Shown: one piece after another, positions 1 through 6,694 of the stretch | Layout: every line of letters starts with the position of its first letter | Numbering within the stretch: position 1 is the first letter of the stretch | Virus record (IMG/VR): IMGVR_UViG_3300025889_000473 | Coordinates: 1 to 33,912 of that record | Length of the DNA: 33,912 bases | Origin: a virus | Direction: 5' to 3' (one strand) | Program-made: the position numbers and the translations under genes | Notes under the pieces: model-generated | What the model saw: only the letters and a program-made list of their open reading frames with translations | Databases searched by the model: none | Told to the model about the DNA's origin: nothing

Positions 1-156
1 GGGCTGATTAACTACCCGCGTTTTCCGAGCGAACCGAGGGCCATCACGAACCGAGCGGTCATCATTGGTGATCGGCTGCGCGAGGGGTTGGGGCAGGACA
101 GTTACAGCATCCAGACGCCGGAAGAGACGATCTGGCGAAGCTGGCGAGAGGCTTAA
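1..156 (+). CDS. C-terminal fragment of an unidentified phage protein
   Basis: The reading frame is open from the first base and ends at TAA 154-156, giving the last 51 residues of a protein whose start lies outside the window. The fragment is basic and ends with a Trp/Arg-rich tail (TIWRSWREA). I do not recognise the family. Its stop codon overlaps a following ATG (TAATG), and it sits upstream of the terminase genes, so it probably belongs to the end of an early or packaging operon read on the plus strand. No function is proposed. Confidence 0.6.
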   Translation, partial: GLINYPRFPSEPRAITNRAVIIGDRLREGLGQDSYSIQTPEETIWRSWREA

Positions 157-226
157 TGTGGTGGGAATATCAGAGGGGGAAGTGATGGACCGGACGCACA
201 CCATTCACAACCGGAGGGGTAACTAA
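156..226 (+). other. Two coupled micro-ORFs (9 and 13 codons)
   Basis: ATG 156 opens a 9-codon frame (MWWEYQRGK) ending TGA 183-185. ATG 185 opens a 13-codon frame (MDRTHTIHNRRGN) ending TAA 224-226. Each start overlaps the previous stop (TAATG, TGATG, TAATG). A purine-rich Shine-Dalgarno-like run precedes each: GAGAGG at 145-150 and GAGGGGG at 173-179. They may be real small peptides, relays for termination-reinitiation, or chance. The chained overlaps are seen directly; translation is inferred. Confidence 0.3.
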
Positions 227-396
227 TGAACGGGGACATTCACATTATCCCGATCAACGATCTGCGCGATCATGCTGAGGGCCGCGATTGCTGGTGCAAG
301 CCGGTGGTGGCGGAAGAGGACGCAGGCGGCTTCATCATCGCTCACAACAGCATGGATCGCCGGGAACATACGATTGAGCAGGGGAGGGTGCACTAA
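226..396 (+). CDS. Small conserved phage protein, 56 aa
   Basis: A 56-residue acidic protein begins MNGDIHIIPINDLRDH and contains a CWC motif at about residues 24-26 and AHNSMDRRE near the end. This pattern (an HxxPxNDLxxH-type start, a CxC, then an H-[ND]-S-x-D-x-RE tail) recurs in short hypothetical proteins next to terminase genes in alphaproteobacterial phages; that comparison is from memory. The start has a strong ribosome site, GGAGGGG at 213-219. The ATG overlaps the previous stop and the stop overlaps the next ATG (TAATG at 394-398), so the gene is part of a translationally coupled chain leading to terminase. Function is unknown; the CxC and His could bind a metal. Confidence 0.7.
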   Translation: MNGDIHIIPINDLRDHAEGRDCWCKPVVAEEDAGGFIIAHNSMDRREHTIEQGRVH

Positions 397-419
397 TGGC
401 AAGCAAGCGCAGGCCATGA
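396..419 (+). other. 7-codon micro-ORF MASKRRP, possible leader or start of a frameshifted gene
   Basis: ATG 396 has the best ribosome site nearby (GGGGAGGG, 381-388, seven bases upstream) but runs only seven codons to TGA 417-419. That stop overlaps ATG 416 of the next gene. Either this is a leader peptide delivering ribosomes to 416, or the downstream gene once started here and has suffered a frameshift. MASKRRP would be a natural N-terminus for the basic protein that follows. Confidence 0.35.
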
Positions 420-928
420 ACTGCATGGCAAAGATCAGCAGACAGGCCCGGCCAGTCCCCCAGGACTTCGAAGTGATCTTCGTGGAAAAGGGCAGGCTCG
501 AATGCGAGACATGGTATCGCGCCCGCCGCACCACCATAACCCGGTGGCTGGAAGAATGCGGAAAGGACAGGCTTATCGACCGCCGCGCATCCTATGTCCG
601 CAGCCTTCGCAGGCAGGGCAAATGGATCACCCGATCTACGGACATGGTGGATCGCCGTGTTCCGAGAAAGACTGTCGCCCAGCGCATCAAGGATGAACGC
701 CGCGCAAGACCTCAGATGGCCCGCCTTGCAGCCGAACACCTGCGCAAGTCCGACAAGTGGGTAATCGTCCGTGTCAGCAACAATGAATGGATCGTGGGAA
801 CCCGCCGCCGTTCATCTGCCGAGGTTATCGAGATGGCTGAGCGAAAAGGCTTCGACCAAAAGGCAGCATGGGCAGAACGCATGAACCTACAGCAGAGCAA
901 CCCTAACGCGGTAAAGGATGGAGGATGA
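416..928 (+). CDS. Basic helix-turn-helix-like phage protein upstream of terminase, 170 aa
   Basis: A 170-residue, Arg/Lys-rich protein. Residues about 12-60 (PVPQDFEVIFVEKG, then TTITRWLEECGKDRL) read like a compact helix-turn-helix of the kind found in small terminase-associated proteins, where a short helix is followed by an RWLxE recognition helix. The rest is mostly basic helices with no motif I recognise. ATG 416 is chosen because it overlaps the stop of the preceding micro-ORF; ATG 425 is an alternative. The stop overlaps the terminase small subunit start as ATGA (925-928). A copy of the GAACCTACAGC late-promoter motif lies in its last codons (883-893). It may cooperate with the small terminase in DNA recognition; this is inference. 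Confidence 0.6.
   Translation: MNCMAKISRQARPVPQDFEVIFVEKGRLECETWYRARRTTITRWLEECGKDRLIDRRASYVRSLRRQGKWITRSTDMVDRRVPRKTVAQRIKDERRARPQMARLAAEHLRKSDKWVIVRVSNNEWIVGTRRRSSAEVIEMAERKGFDQKAAWAERMNLQQSNPNAVKDGG
883..917 (+). promoter_or_regulatory. Late-promoter motif copy 1, ahead of terminase
   Basis: Exact GAACCTACAGC at 883-893, followed after 18 bp by TAAAGG (912-917), a weak -10. The terminase small subunit ATG lies 7 bases further, at 925. This copy is inside the 3' end of the preceding gene and is the poorest -10 of the nine. Unlike the leaderless copies, a GGAGG directly precedes the ATG. Confidence 0.45.
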
Positions 929-1290
929 CACGCACCAAGCGCACAGATCGCGCGCGCGAGACATTCCTCGAAGCCATGCGCGAAACATGCAACGTCTCCC
1001 ATTCGGCGCGGGTGGCGGGGCTTGGGCGTCGAACGGTCTATGAATGGCGCGATGATGATGCGGACTTTAAAGCGGCTTGGGAAGACGCCGAAGAGGAAGC
1101 GGCAGACAGGTTGGAGAAGGTGGCGCGGGATCGTGCGATTGACGGATCTGACCGGATGCTGGAAATTCTGCTGAAGGCGCATCGACCCGAGAAATTTGTT
1201 GAGCGCCTGCGCAGCGAGTTGTCTGGTCCTGGCGGGTCACCACTACAGGTCACGACCATTGAACGCCGTATCATCGATCCTCGCGATTGA
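925..1290 (+). CDS. terS: Terminase small subunit
   Basis: A 121-residue protein. An N-terminal helix-turn-helix (about residues 10-45: FLEAMRETCNVSHSARVAGLGRRTVYEWRDDD) is followed by an acidic helical segment and by a conserved-looking SDRMLEILLKAHRPEKFVERLR block at about 74-95. This layout is typical of the HTH-type small terminase subunit of alphaproteobacterial siphophages, which binds the packaging site and presents it to the large subunit. The start overlaps the previous stop (ATGA), and the 3' end overlaps the likely start of the large subunit. Family assignment is by motif memory, strengthened by position. Confidence 0.85.
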   Translation: MTRTKRTDRARETFLEAMRETCNVSHSARVAGLGRRTVYEWRDDDADFKAAWEDAEEEAADRLEKVARDRAIDGSDRMLEILLKAHRPEKFVERLRSELSGPGGSPLQVTTIERRIIDPRD

Positions 1291-2644
1291 CACACCGCGC
1301 GTATTCGCGCCCCTGCTGAAGCCAAGCCGTTACAAGGGTGCTTATGGTGGCCGTGGCTCTGGTAAATCACATTTCTTCGCGGAGTGCATTGTCGAGGCCA
1401 TGGTGGCAGACCCGAACTGCACCGTGGTCTGCATTCGTGAAATTCAGAAAAGCCTTAAGCTATCCGCAAAGAAACTGATCGAGGATAAGATTGAGGCGTT
1501 CGGCCTTGGGCATATGTTCGAAGTGCAGCGAGACATCATCCTGCGCCGTGGCGGCAAGGGGCTTTGCATCTTCCAAGGTATGCAAGACCACACAGCCGAC
1601 AGCATCAAGTCGCTGGAGGGGTTCGACATCGCATGGGTGGAAGAGGCTCAATCCCTATCGCAGCGGTCCATGAACCTGTTGCGCCCGACGATCCGCAAGG
1701 ACGGTTCGGAAATATGGTTCAGCTGGAATCCCCGCCGCAAGTCAGATCCGGTTGAAAAGCTTCTGCGCGCCCGCACCCGTGATGACGCGATAGTCGTGAA
1801 AGCAAACTATACCGACAACCCATTCCTGCCGGACACGCTGCGGAAGGAGGCCGAAGACGACAAGGCTAATGATCCTGATGGATTTCCGCATACATGGCTG
1901 GGTGATTATGAAAACATGTCCAGCAAGGTGGTCATCCCTCGCATGTGGCTGGAAGCTGCAGTCGGCATTGATAGCGCACTGGGGTTGGAGATCACCGGCA
2001 AGACCTATTCCGCATTGGACGTTGCCGGGGCGGAAGAGGGTGGGGACGAAAATGCCCACGCAGTCCGCAAGGGTATTAAGCTTCTCGCTTTGGAAAAATG
2101 GAACGGGTTCGACACGTCGCAGACCACTCAGAAGGCAGTCGGTCTTAATGTCCAGCATGGCGCGCGTGAAGGCTATTACGACAGCGTCGGGGTGGGCGAG
2201 GGCGTAACCGGCGAATGGGCCTCCATGGGGCGCGAGAGGCGGCGCACAGCGGGTTATGAATTGAAGCCTTGGAATGGCGGGTCTTCGGTTTTGCATCCCG
2301 ACAAGCGCACCGACCCAACCAACGCGAACAGCCCTCTTAACAAGGATCAGTATCACAACCTGAAAGCGCAGGCTTGGTTCGCGCTTCGCCAGCGGTGCCA
2401 GGAATCGTTCAAGGCTTCGAAGGGAGAGGCGTACGATGCGGACAAGCTGTTCTGCATACCGCCCGACCTCCCGTATCTCGACCAATTGCTGGATGAACTG
2501 ACGCAGCCGCATAAGGCGACTTCGGCAACCGGCAAAACGATGGTCGATAAGCAGCCTGAGAACGCATCATCGCCAAACCTCGCTGACGCGGTGGTAATGG
2601 CATTCTTTCCGCTCGAAGGGGCCTACACGCTCGACAATGTCTAG
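1259..2644 (+). CDS. terL: Terminase large subunit (packaging ATPase-nuclease)
   Basis: Motor that drives DNA into the prohead and cuts it. From the chosen start the product is 461 residues. Walker A is GGRGSGKS at about 30-37 and Walker B is IAWVEEA at about 124-130, giving the ATPase half. The C-terminal nuclease half contains ALDVAGAEEGGDENA from about residue 252, with the metal-binding Asp at about 254, and YYDSVGVGEG further on. No ATG lies upstream of the Walker A region, so the start must be unusual. TTG 1259 (LNAVSSILAIDTPRVF) is preferred; TTG 1196 would add 21 unlikely residues, and ATT 1286 is also possible. It overlaps terS by about 30 bases. A promoter motif follows two bases after the stop. 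Confidence 0.93.
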   Translation: MNAVSSILAIDTPRVFAPLLKPSRYKGAYGGRGSGKSHFFAECIVEAMVADPNCTVVCIREIQKSLKLSAKKLIEDKIEAFGLGHMFEVQRDIILRRGGKGLCIFQGMQDHTADSIKSLEGFDIAWVEEAQSLSQRSMNLLRPTIRKDGSEIWFSWNPRRKSDPVEKLLRARTRDDAIVVKANYTDNPFLPDTLRKEAEDDKANDPDGFPHTWLGDYENMSSKVVIPRMWLEAAVGIDSALGLEITGKTYSALDVAGAEEGGDENAHAVRKGIKLLALEKWNGFDTSQTTQKAVGLNVQHGAREGYYDSVGVGEGVTGEWASMGRERRRTAGYELKPWNGGSSVLHPDKRTDPTNANSPLNKDQYHNLKAQAWFALRQRCQESFKASKGEAYDADKLFCIPPDLPYLDQLLDELTQPHKATSATGKTMVDKQPENASSPNLADAVVMAFFPLEGAYTLDNV

Positions 2645-2645
2645 C

Positions 2646-2679
2646 GAACCTACAGCAAGCCCCTGACCCGTCCTAATCT
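2646..2679 (+). promoter_or_regulatory. Late-promoter motif copy 2, leaderless portal start
   Basis: GAACCTACAGC at 2646-2656, a 17-bp spacer, then TAATCT at 2674-2679. The portal ATG is at 2686, six bases after the hexamer. That is where the first transcribed base is expected, and no Shine-Dalgarno sequence is present between. The motif directly follows the terL stop. Confidence 0.75.
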
Positions 2680-2685
2680 GCATCC

Positions 2686-4065
2686 ATGGGCAAAGTGGTG
2701 CAGTTCTTCGACCGGCTTACGAACGTCATGTCCGGTATGGGCACGACCGTCGATAAGCGCACCCACAGCCGCTATCATTTCGTGCCCGTCGATCCCGTCC
2801 AGGTCGAAGCGTCCTACCGCACATCGTGGCTGATGCGGAAGATCGTGGATATTCCCCCGCTCGACATGACCCGCGAATGGCGGTCATGGCAGGCGGACAA
2901 AGACGACATCGAAAAGATCGAGGCCGAGGAAAAGCGGCTTCAGCTAAAGGCCAAGGTCAAGCGCGCTCTGGTGCTGGCCCGCCTGTGGGGCGGTTCTGCC
3001 ATCATCATCGGTTCGGACGGTGAGCCTACCGAGGAACTGCGGCCCAACGCTTCCACGCTCAATTACCTGTATGTGGTCAGCAAGAACCAGCTTTCCTGCG
3101 GACAAGTGATTACCGACATCGCAGACCCGTATTACGGCAAGCCCAGCTATTACGAGGTCGGTTCCGGCAGTGAGCGCGTGTTCCTGCATCCGTCGCGGGT
3201 GGTGGAATTCATCGGTCAGCACGCGCCCGATGGCGGCAATCTCGGTGCTAACGGATTTTGGGGCGACCCGCTGTTCCAGTCGATTGCCGGTGCGGTGTCG
3301 AATGCCGATCTGGCGCAGGACGGATTTGCCTCGCTGATTGACGAAGCGAAGATCGACATCATCAAGATCCCCGACATGATGATGAATATGGGAACGGTCG
3401 AATACGAACAGAAGCTGATGAACCGGCTTGCTGCGGCTAAAATGGGCAAAGGCATACATCGTGCGCTGATCATCGACGGCAACGAGGAATGGGACCAGCG
3501 GACGGTAACGTGGGCGGGCATTCCCGACATCATCAACACCTATCTGCAGATCGTGTCCGGCGCTGCCGACATTCCGGTAACTCGTTTGCTGGGCCAGTCC
3601 CCAAAGGGCCTGCAATCGACCGGCGATGGCGAAGAGCGCGACTATCACGCGATGATCGCCGCCCGTCAGGACGAGATGCTTGCGCCCGCGCTTGACCGGA
3701 TTGACGAGGTGATGATCCGGTCAGCACTTGGGGATCGTCCGTCCGACATCTGGTATAAGTTCAACACGCTGGAACGCCTGTCACCCAAGGACGCGGCAGA
3801 GATCGAGAACAAGCGGGCCGATACGGTCAGCAAGTATTCGATGACCGGCCTGATCGAAGACACCGCCCTGTCTGCCATCGCCAAGAACGCGATCATTGAA
3901 AGCGGGCAATGGCCGGGTTCGGAAGCGGCATTCGAGGAAGCGGATCAAGACCCCGGCGACGAGGGCGATCTGCTGACCGAAGCGGAGCGTTTGGCAGCGA
4001 AAGGAGGCGATCCTAATCTAGTTGGTGCGGGTGGTCCGATTGGAAGCGGGCCACCCGTCCAATGA
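2686..4065 (+). CDS. Portal protein, DUF1073 type
   Basis: A 459-residue portal that forms the dodecameric DNA channel at one head vertex. The N-terminal half has the landmarks of the DUF1073 phage portal family: YRTSWLMRKIVDIPPLDMTREWRSW at about 44-68, ARLWGGSAIIIGSDG at about 98-112, and later SGAADIPVTRLLGQSPKGLQSTGDGEERDYH at about 290-320. The C-terminus is acidic and probably flexible. Pfam has filed this family under the name of the anti-CBASS protein Acb1, but length and location between terminase and minor head protein make portal the correct role. There is no ribosome site; the start is set by promoter copy 2. The stop overlaps a short ORF (ATGA). Confidence 0.9.
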   Translation: MGKVVQFFDRLTNVMSGMGTTVDKRTHSRYHFVPVDPVQVEASYRTSWLMRKIVDIPPLDMTREWRSWQADKDDIEKIEAEEKRLQLKAKVKRALVLARLWGGSAIIIGSDGEPTEELRPNASTLNYLYVVSKNQLSCGQVITDIADPYYGKPSYYEVGSGSERVFLHPSRVVEFIGQHAPDGGNLGANGFWGDPLFQSIAGAVSNADLAQDGFASLIDEAKIDIIKIPDMMMNMGTVEYEQKLMNRLAAAKMGKGIHRALIIDGNEEWDQRTVTWAGIPDIINTYLQIVSGAADIPVTRLLGQSPKGLQSTGDGEERDYHAMIAARQDEMLAPALDRIDEVMIRSALGDRPSDIWYKFNTLERLSPKDAAEIENKRADTVSKYSMTGLIEDTALSAIAKNAIIESGQWPGSEAAFEEADQDPGDEGDLLTEAERLAAKGGDPNLVGAGGPIGSGPPVQ

Positions 4066-4127
4066 CCTACAGGCATTTCTATCGAGACGCCGTGACAGGC
4101 CGGTTCGTATGGCACAATATGACCTAG
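4062..4127 (+). pseudogene. 21-codon ORF, probable remnant of a small phage protein
   Basis: ATG 4062 overlaps the portal stop (ATGA) and encodes MTYRHFYRDAVTGRFVWHNMT, ending TAG 4125-4127. The segment YRDAVTGRFV resembles the N-terminus of a widespread small phage protein that normally continues with an Ala/Asn/Pro/Thr-rich tail. Here it is cut after about 16 recognisable residues and runs into the next gene, whose start lies inside it. It looks like a truncated remnant kept for translational coupling, or a very short peptide. The resemblance is from memory. Confidence 0.35.
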
Positions 4128-4951
4128 CCGCCCTTGCCCGCCGTTCAGGCACCCGCAAGCGCATTACCACATTCCGGCCCATCAAGACCACGCAGGCGCA
4201 GGCAAACGATCTGGCCCGCATCTATCGCGACATCCTGACCCCATGGCTGGACAGCACGGACCGCATTATCGCGCTCTACACCTGCGATCTGGTGACAGAC
4301 AGCCCCGATGACATGGGCAGTCTGTTCGATGCGCTGGGCGAGGAACTGTCCCGGCTTGTGCTTGAACTGACCCCGAACTTGCGAAACTGGGCCTTCAGGA
4401 CCGAACGCTATCATCGCGAGAAGTGGCGATCGGCAGTCCTGGCAGGTGCTTCGGTCGATATCGGCACGCTGATAGGCCCACAGGACGCACAGGAAACGAT
4501 TGCGGCATGGCTGCAAAGAAACGTGGCGCTGGTGAAGGACATCGGCACACAGGCACAGGGGCGAATATCGGATGCAGTGTTTCGGGGCTACCAGCAGCGT
4601 AAGACGGCGGCAGAGGTGGCTAAGGATATTCGCACAGCAACGGGCATGGCCAAACGCAGGGCGAACAATATTGCCTCTGACCAATCCACCAAGCTGGGCG
4701 CGGCGCTGGACGCGGAAAGGCAAAGACAGGCGGGATTGACGATCTGGCGTTGGAATCACAGCGACAAGCGCAACCCACGGCCTGAGCATGTGGCCCGCGA
4801 CGGTAAGCTTTATGGCGACGATGCCGAGGATCGGGGCAAACTGAGCAACGGGACCACCGTATCTGCACCGCCAGCGGATCTACCGAGCGAACTGCCGTGG
4901 TGCGGGTGCAACCGGCAGGGGGTTATGGTGCTGGATGGCGAGGTGATCTAA
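4109..4951 (+). CDS. Minor head protein, phage Mu gpF-like
   Basis: A 280-residue protein. The last ~110 residues carry the Mu F-like domain: RRANNIASDQSTKLGAALDAERQRQAGLTIWRWNHSDKRNPRPEH, then DGKLYGDD and a closing PWCGCNRQGVM. This is the order W-x-W..D.R.R..H..(L/Y).....P..CRC/GC seen in SPP1 gp7/Mu F minor head proteins. The N-terminal part is helical and probably binds the portal. Such proteins are carried in few copies in the capsid and in some phages are ejected with DNA. ATG 4109 (MAQYDLAALARRSG) is preferred; an upstream ATG at 4022 would overlap the portal by more than 40 bases. Confidence 0.88.
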   Translation: MAQYDLAALARRSGTRKRITTFRPIKTTQAQANDLARIYRDILTPWLDSTDRIIALYTCDLVTDSPDDMGSLFDALGEELSRLVLELTPNLRNWAFRTERYHREKWRSAVLAGASVDIGTLIGPQDAQETIAAWLQRNVALVKDIGTQAQGRISDAVFRGYQQRKTAAEVAKDIRTATGMAKRRANNIASDQSTKLGAALDAERQRQAGLTIWRWNHSDKRNPRPEHVARDGKLYGDDAEDRGKLSNGTTVSAPPADLPSELPWCGCNRQGVMVLDGEVI

Positions 4952-4953
4952 GC

Positions 4954-4987
4954 GAACCTACAGCCCCGCACATCGCCCGCATATTAT
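4954..4987 (+). promoter_or_regulatory. Late-promoter motif copy 3, leaderless protease start
   Basis: GAACCTACAGC at 4954-4964, 17-bp spacer, TATTAT at 4982-4987 (five of six matches to TATAAT). ATG 4995 follows after seven bases without a purine-rich ribosome site. The motif lies three bases after the minor head protein stop. Confidence 0.75.
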
Positions 4988-4994
4988 TGCGGGC

Positions 4995-6212
4995 ATGTTT
5001 ACAGACCGCCTCACCCTCGACGGACCCAAGCGCCTCACAGGCGGTTACATGGGCGTTCGCGCCAAAGCGGCCCGTCTCGGCACCTACGATTACCTTGGCA
5101 GGGAGATCGATCCCGAAAACAAGCATGGCCTTCGCGATGCTGGCATGGTCAAGGTGCTGCGCGACGAGGACACGGTGTTCGACCAGACCGCCGCCCGCTC
5201 GTTCATCGGCAAGCCCATCACCGACAATCACCCCGCCGCTGCTGTAACGGCGGATAACTGGCGTCAGCACGCTCGCGGCACGATCATGGGCGCAATGCGG
5301 GAAGGGGACTACCTCGCATTTGATCTGCTTCTGACCGATGCCGACGCGATCAAGAAGATCGAGGCTGGCAAGCGCGAACTGTCCAACGGTTATTCGGCTG
5401 AACTGGAGTTCGGGGATTTCACTGATGCCGATGGCAACAAGTGTGTCGCCCGGCAGACCAAGATATTCGGCAATCACGTTGCCTTGGTCGATAAGGGCAG
5501 GGCAGGGCCAGAGTGCCGGATTGCCGACGCGGCCACCTGCGAGGGCATTCCGCGAATGCTTTTCGATGAGCTGGTCCAGCGAACCTACAGCGATAACGCA
5601 AGTCAAGGTAAAACCGAACCTGCACGCAGCGATGCGTCCGTTTCCCACGAGGGCCAGCCCCTCAAAGATGGAGGAAGCCAAGTGGCGACCAAGACGATCA
5701 CCTTTGATGGAATGCCCATCGAAGCCACCGATGCAGCCGAGGCGGCAATTCGCAAGGTCGAAGGCCAGCGCGATAGTGCCGTCTCGGCCAAGGACGCTGC
5801 AGAAGCAGCCCTTGCCACCGCTCAGACCGAAACCGCCACCAAGGACGCGGAAATCGAGACGCTGAAGAAGCAGATCGAAGACGCGAAACTGACCCCGGCG
5901 CAGCTTCGCGATGCCGCCAAGGAATATGCGACTGTCTGCGACAAGGCTTCGGCACTTGGCGTGAAGTTCGCTGACGACGCGGACATCGAGACGATCCGCA
6001 AGGCGGTGGTCGATGCCAAGATGGGCGAAGCTGCCAAGGATTGGTCGGCTGACCAGATCGCGGCCTCGTTCGCGGTTCTGGCGAAGGACGCCAAGCCCGC
6101 CGACAAGCTGCGCGATGCTTTCGCCTCCCCCGCCCCGCGCATGAATGACGGCGCGGCGATCCATGCGAACGCGCTTGCTGCACGCAACGCTCGCTTCAAC
6201 GCTGTCAACTGA
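4995..6212 (+). CDS. Prohead protease-scaffold polyprotein (DUF2213-like)
   Basis: A 405-residue protein in two parts. Residues 1-180 match DUF2213 phage proteins and show features of the S78/herpesvirus-type prohead protease fold: GKPITDNHP (candidate catalytic His79), GKRELSNGYSAELEFG (candidate catalytic Ser130) and FGNHVALVDKGRAG (His161 region). A linker (about 181-229) is followed by a charged, Ala-rich coiled-coil segment (about 243-300), which fits a scaffold, and a C-terminus ending NALAARNARFNAVN. Maturation cleavage of head proteins by the N-domain and capsid templating by the C-domain are inferred. An internal promoter motif (5581) and an internal ribosome site with GTG (5682) suggest the C-domain is also made alone. 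The start at 4995 is leaderless from promoter copy 3. Confidence 0.8.
   Translation: MFTDRLTLDGPKRLTGGYMGVRAKAARLGTYDYLGREIDPENKHGLRDAGMVKVLRDEDTVFDQTAARSFIGKPITDNHPAAAVTADNWRQHARGTIMGAMREGDYLAFDLLLTDADAIKKIEAGKRELSNGYSAELEFGDFTDADGNKCVARQTKIFGNHVALVDKGRAGPECRIADAATCEGIPRMLFDELVQRTYSDNASQGKTEPARSDASVSHEGQPLKDGGSQVATKTITFDGMPIEATDAAEAAIRKVEGQRDSAVSAKDAAEAALATAQTETATKDAEIETLKKQIEDAKLTPAQLRDAAKEYATVCDKASALGVKFADDADIETIRKAVVDAKMGEAAKDWSADQIAASFAVLAKDAKPADKLRDAFASPAPRMNDGAAIHANALAARNARFNAVN
5581..5614 (+). promoter_or_regulatory. Late-promoter motif copy 4, inside the protease gene
   Basis: GAACCTACAGC at 5581-5591, 17-bp spacer, TAAAAC at 5609-5614. It is the only copy deep inside a gene and lies in the linker between protease and scaffold domains, about 70 bp upstream of the internal scaffold start. 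In frame it encodes part of QRTYSDN, so selection on the protein cannot be excluded. The exact 11-base match and the spacer argue for a promoter. Confidence 0.55.
5682..6212 (+). CDS. Nested in-frame scaffold protein
   Basis: GTG 5682 is in frame with the protease gene and is preceded by GGAGG (5670-5674) at a seven-base spacing, a ribosome site far better than that of the full-length start. It would yield a 176-residue protein beginning (M)ATKTITFDGMPIEATDAAE. A strongly helical, heptad-like region at about 14-75 (QRDSAVSAKDAAEAALATAQ and onward) is typical of phage scaffolds. Lambda Nu3 inside C and herpesvirus UL26.5 inside UL26 have the same architecture. The nested start is seen in sequence; separate expression is inferred. 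Confidence 0.6.
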   Translation: MATKTITFDGMPIEATDAAEAAIRKVEGQRDSAVSAKDAAEAALATAQTETATKDAEIETLKKQIEDAKLTPAQLRDAAKEYATVCDKASALGVKFADDADIETIRKAVVDAKMGEAAKDWSADQIAASFAVLAKDAKPADKLRDAFASPAPRMNDGAAIHANALAARNARFNAVN

Positions 6213-6225
6213 GAAGGGCTGACCA

Positions 6226-6681
6226 ATGGCTGAAGTTCAGACCACCTACACCACGGACATCCCGGTCGGCTTTGCTGGCATGGTTGCCAACGGTGAAACC
6301 TCCAACCGCCTGACCCGCACTGTCGAGACTGCCGCTGGCATCGGCTTCGGCAAGGCCGTGTTCCGTGGCACGGGCGATCATGGTGTGACCGCCACCGCTG
6401 CTGCGAATACGTTCATGGGCATCACCATCGCCAAGACCGATCAGCCGCTGACCGCCTCGCGCGATGCGGATGAATACGCACAGTATGACAGCGCGGCCAT
6501 CCTGAACGAGGGTGTGATCTGGGTTGTCGCTGGCGAGGCCGTCACTGACGGGGCGGCGGCTTATGTGACCAGCGGCGGGGCCATCGTGGACACCGCGACT
6601 GACAACGTCGCCATTCCGGCAGTTTTCGACGGCACCGCTGCAAGTGGCGCGCTTGTCCGTCTGCGCGTCCTGCGTTCGTAA
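6226..6681 (+). CDS. Capsid decoration/stabilising protein, DUF2190-like
   Basis: A 151-residue beta-rich, Ala/Thr/Gly-rich protein located between the scaffold and the major capsid gene, where DUF2190 or head-decoration proteins normally sit. Recognisable points are PVGFAGMVANGET near the N-terminus, a central MGITIAKTD, and EGVIWVVAGEAVTDGAAAYV at about 93-112, the pattern of a small beta-sandwich. It probably binds the outside of the expanded capsid. A GAAGG ribosome site lies upstream of ATG 6226. Family assignment is by pattern and position. Confidence 0.75.
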   Translation: MAEVQTTYTTDIPVGFAGMVANGETSNRLTRTVETAAGIGFGKAVFRGTGDHGVTATAAANTFMGITIAKTDQPLTASRDADEYAQYDSAAILNEGVIWVVAGEAVTDGAAAYVTSGGAIVDTATDNVAIPAVFDGTAASGALVRLRVLRS

Positions 6682-6694
6682 GGAGGGATTACAA

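Noticed and set aside
2686-4065. Portal gene as an anti-CBASS (Acb1) defence-evasion gene
   Set aside because: The Pfam label of the DUF1073 family carries the Acb1 name, but the 459-residue length, landmark motifs and place between terminase and minor head protein identify a portal.
5615-5626. A tenth copy of the GAACCTACAGC box (GAACCTGCACGC)
   Set aside because: Only the first six bases match in register, and it sits inside the predicted transcript of copy 4; treated as chance.
4923-6164. 413-codon minus-strand ORF opposite the protease-scaffold gene
   Set aside because: Antisense mirror of codon bias; the plus-strand frame has clear family motifs.
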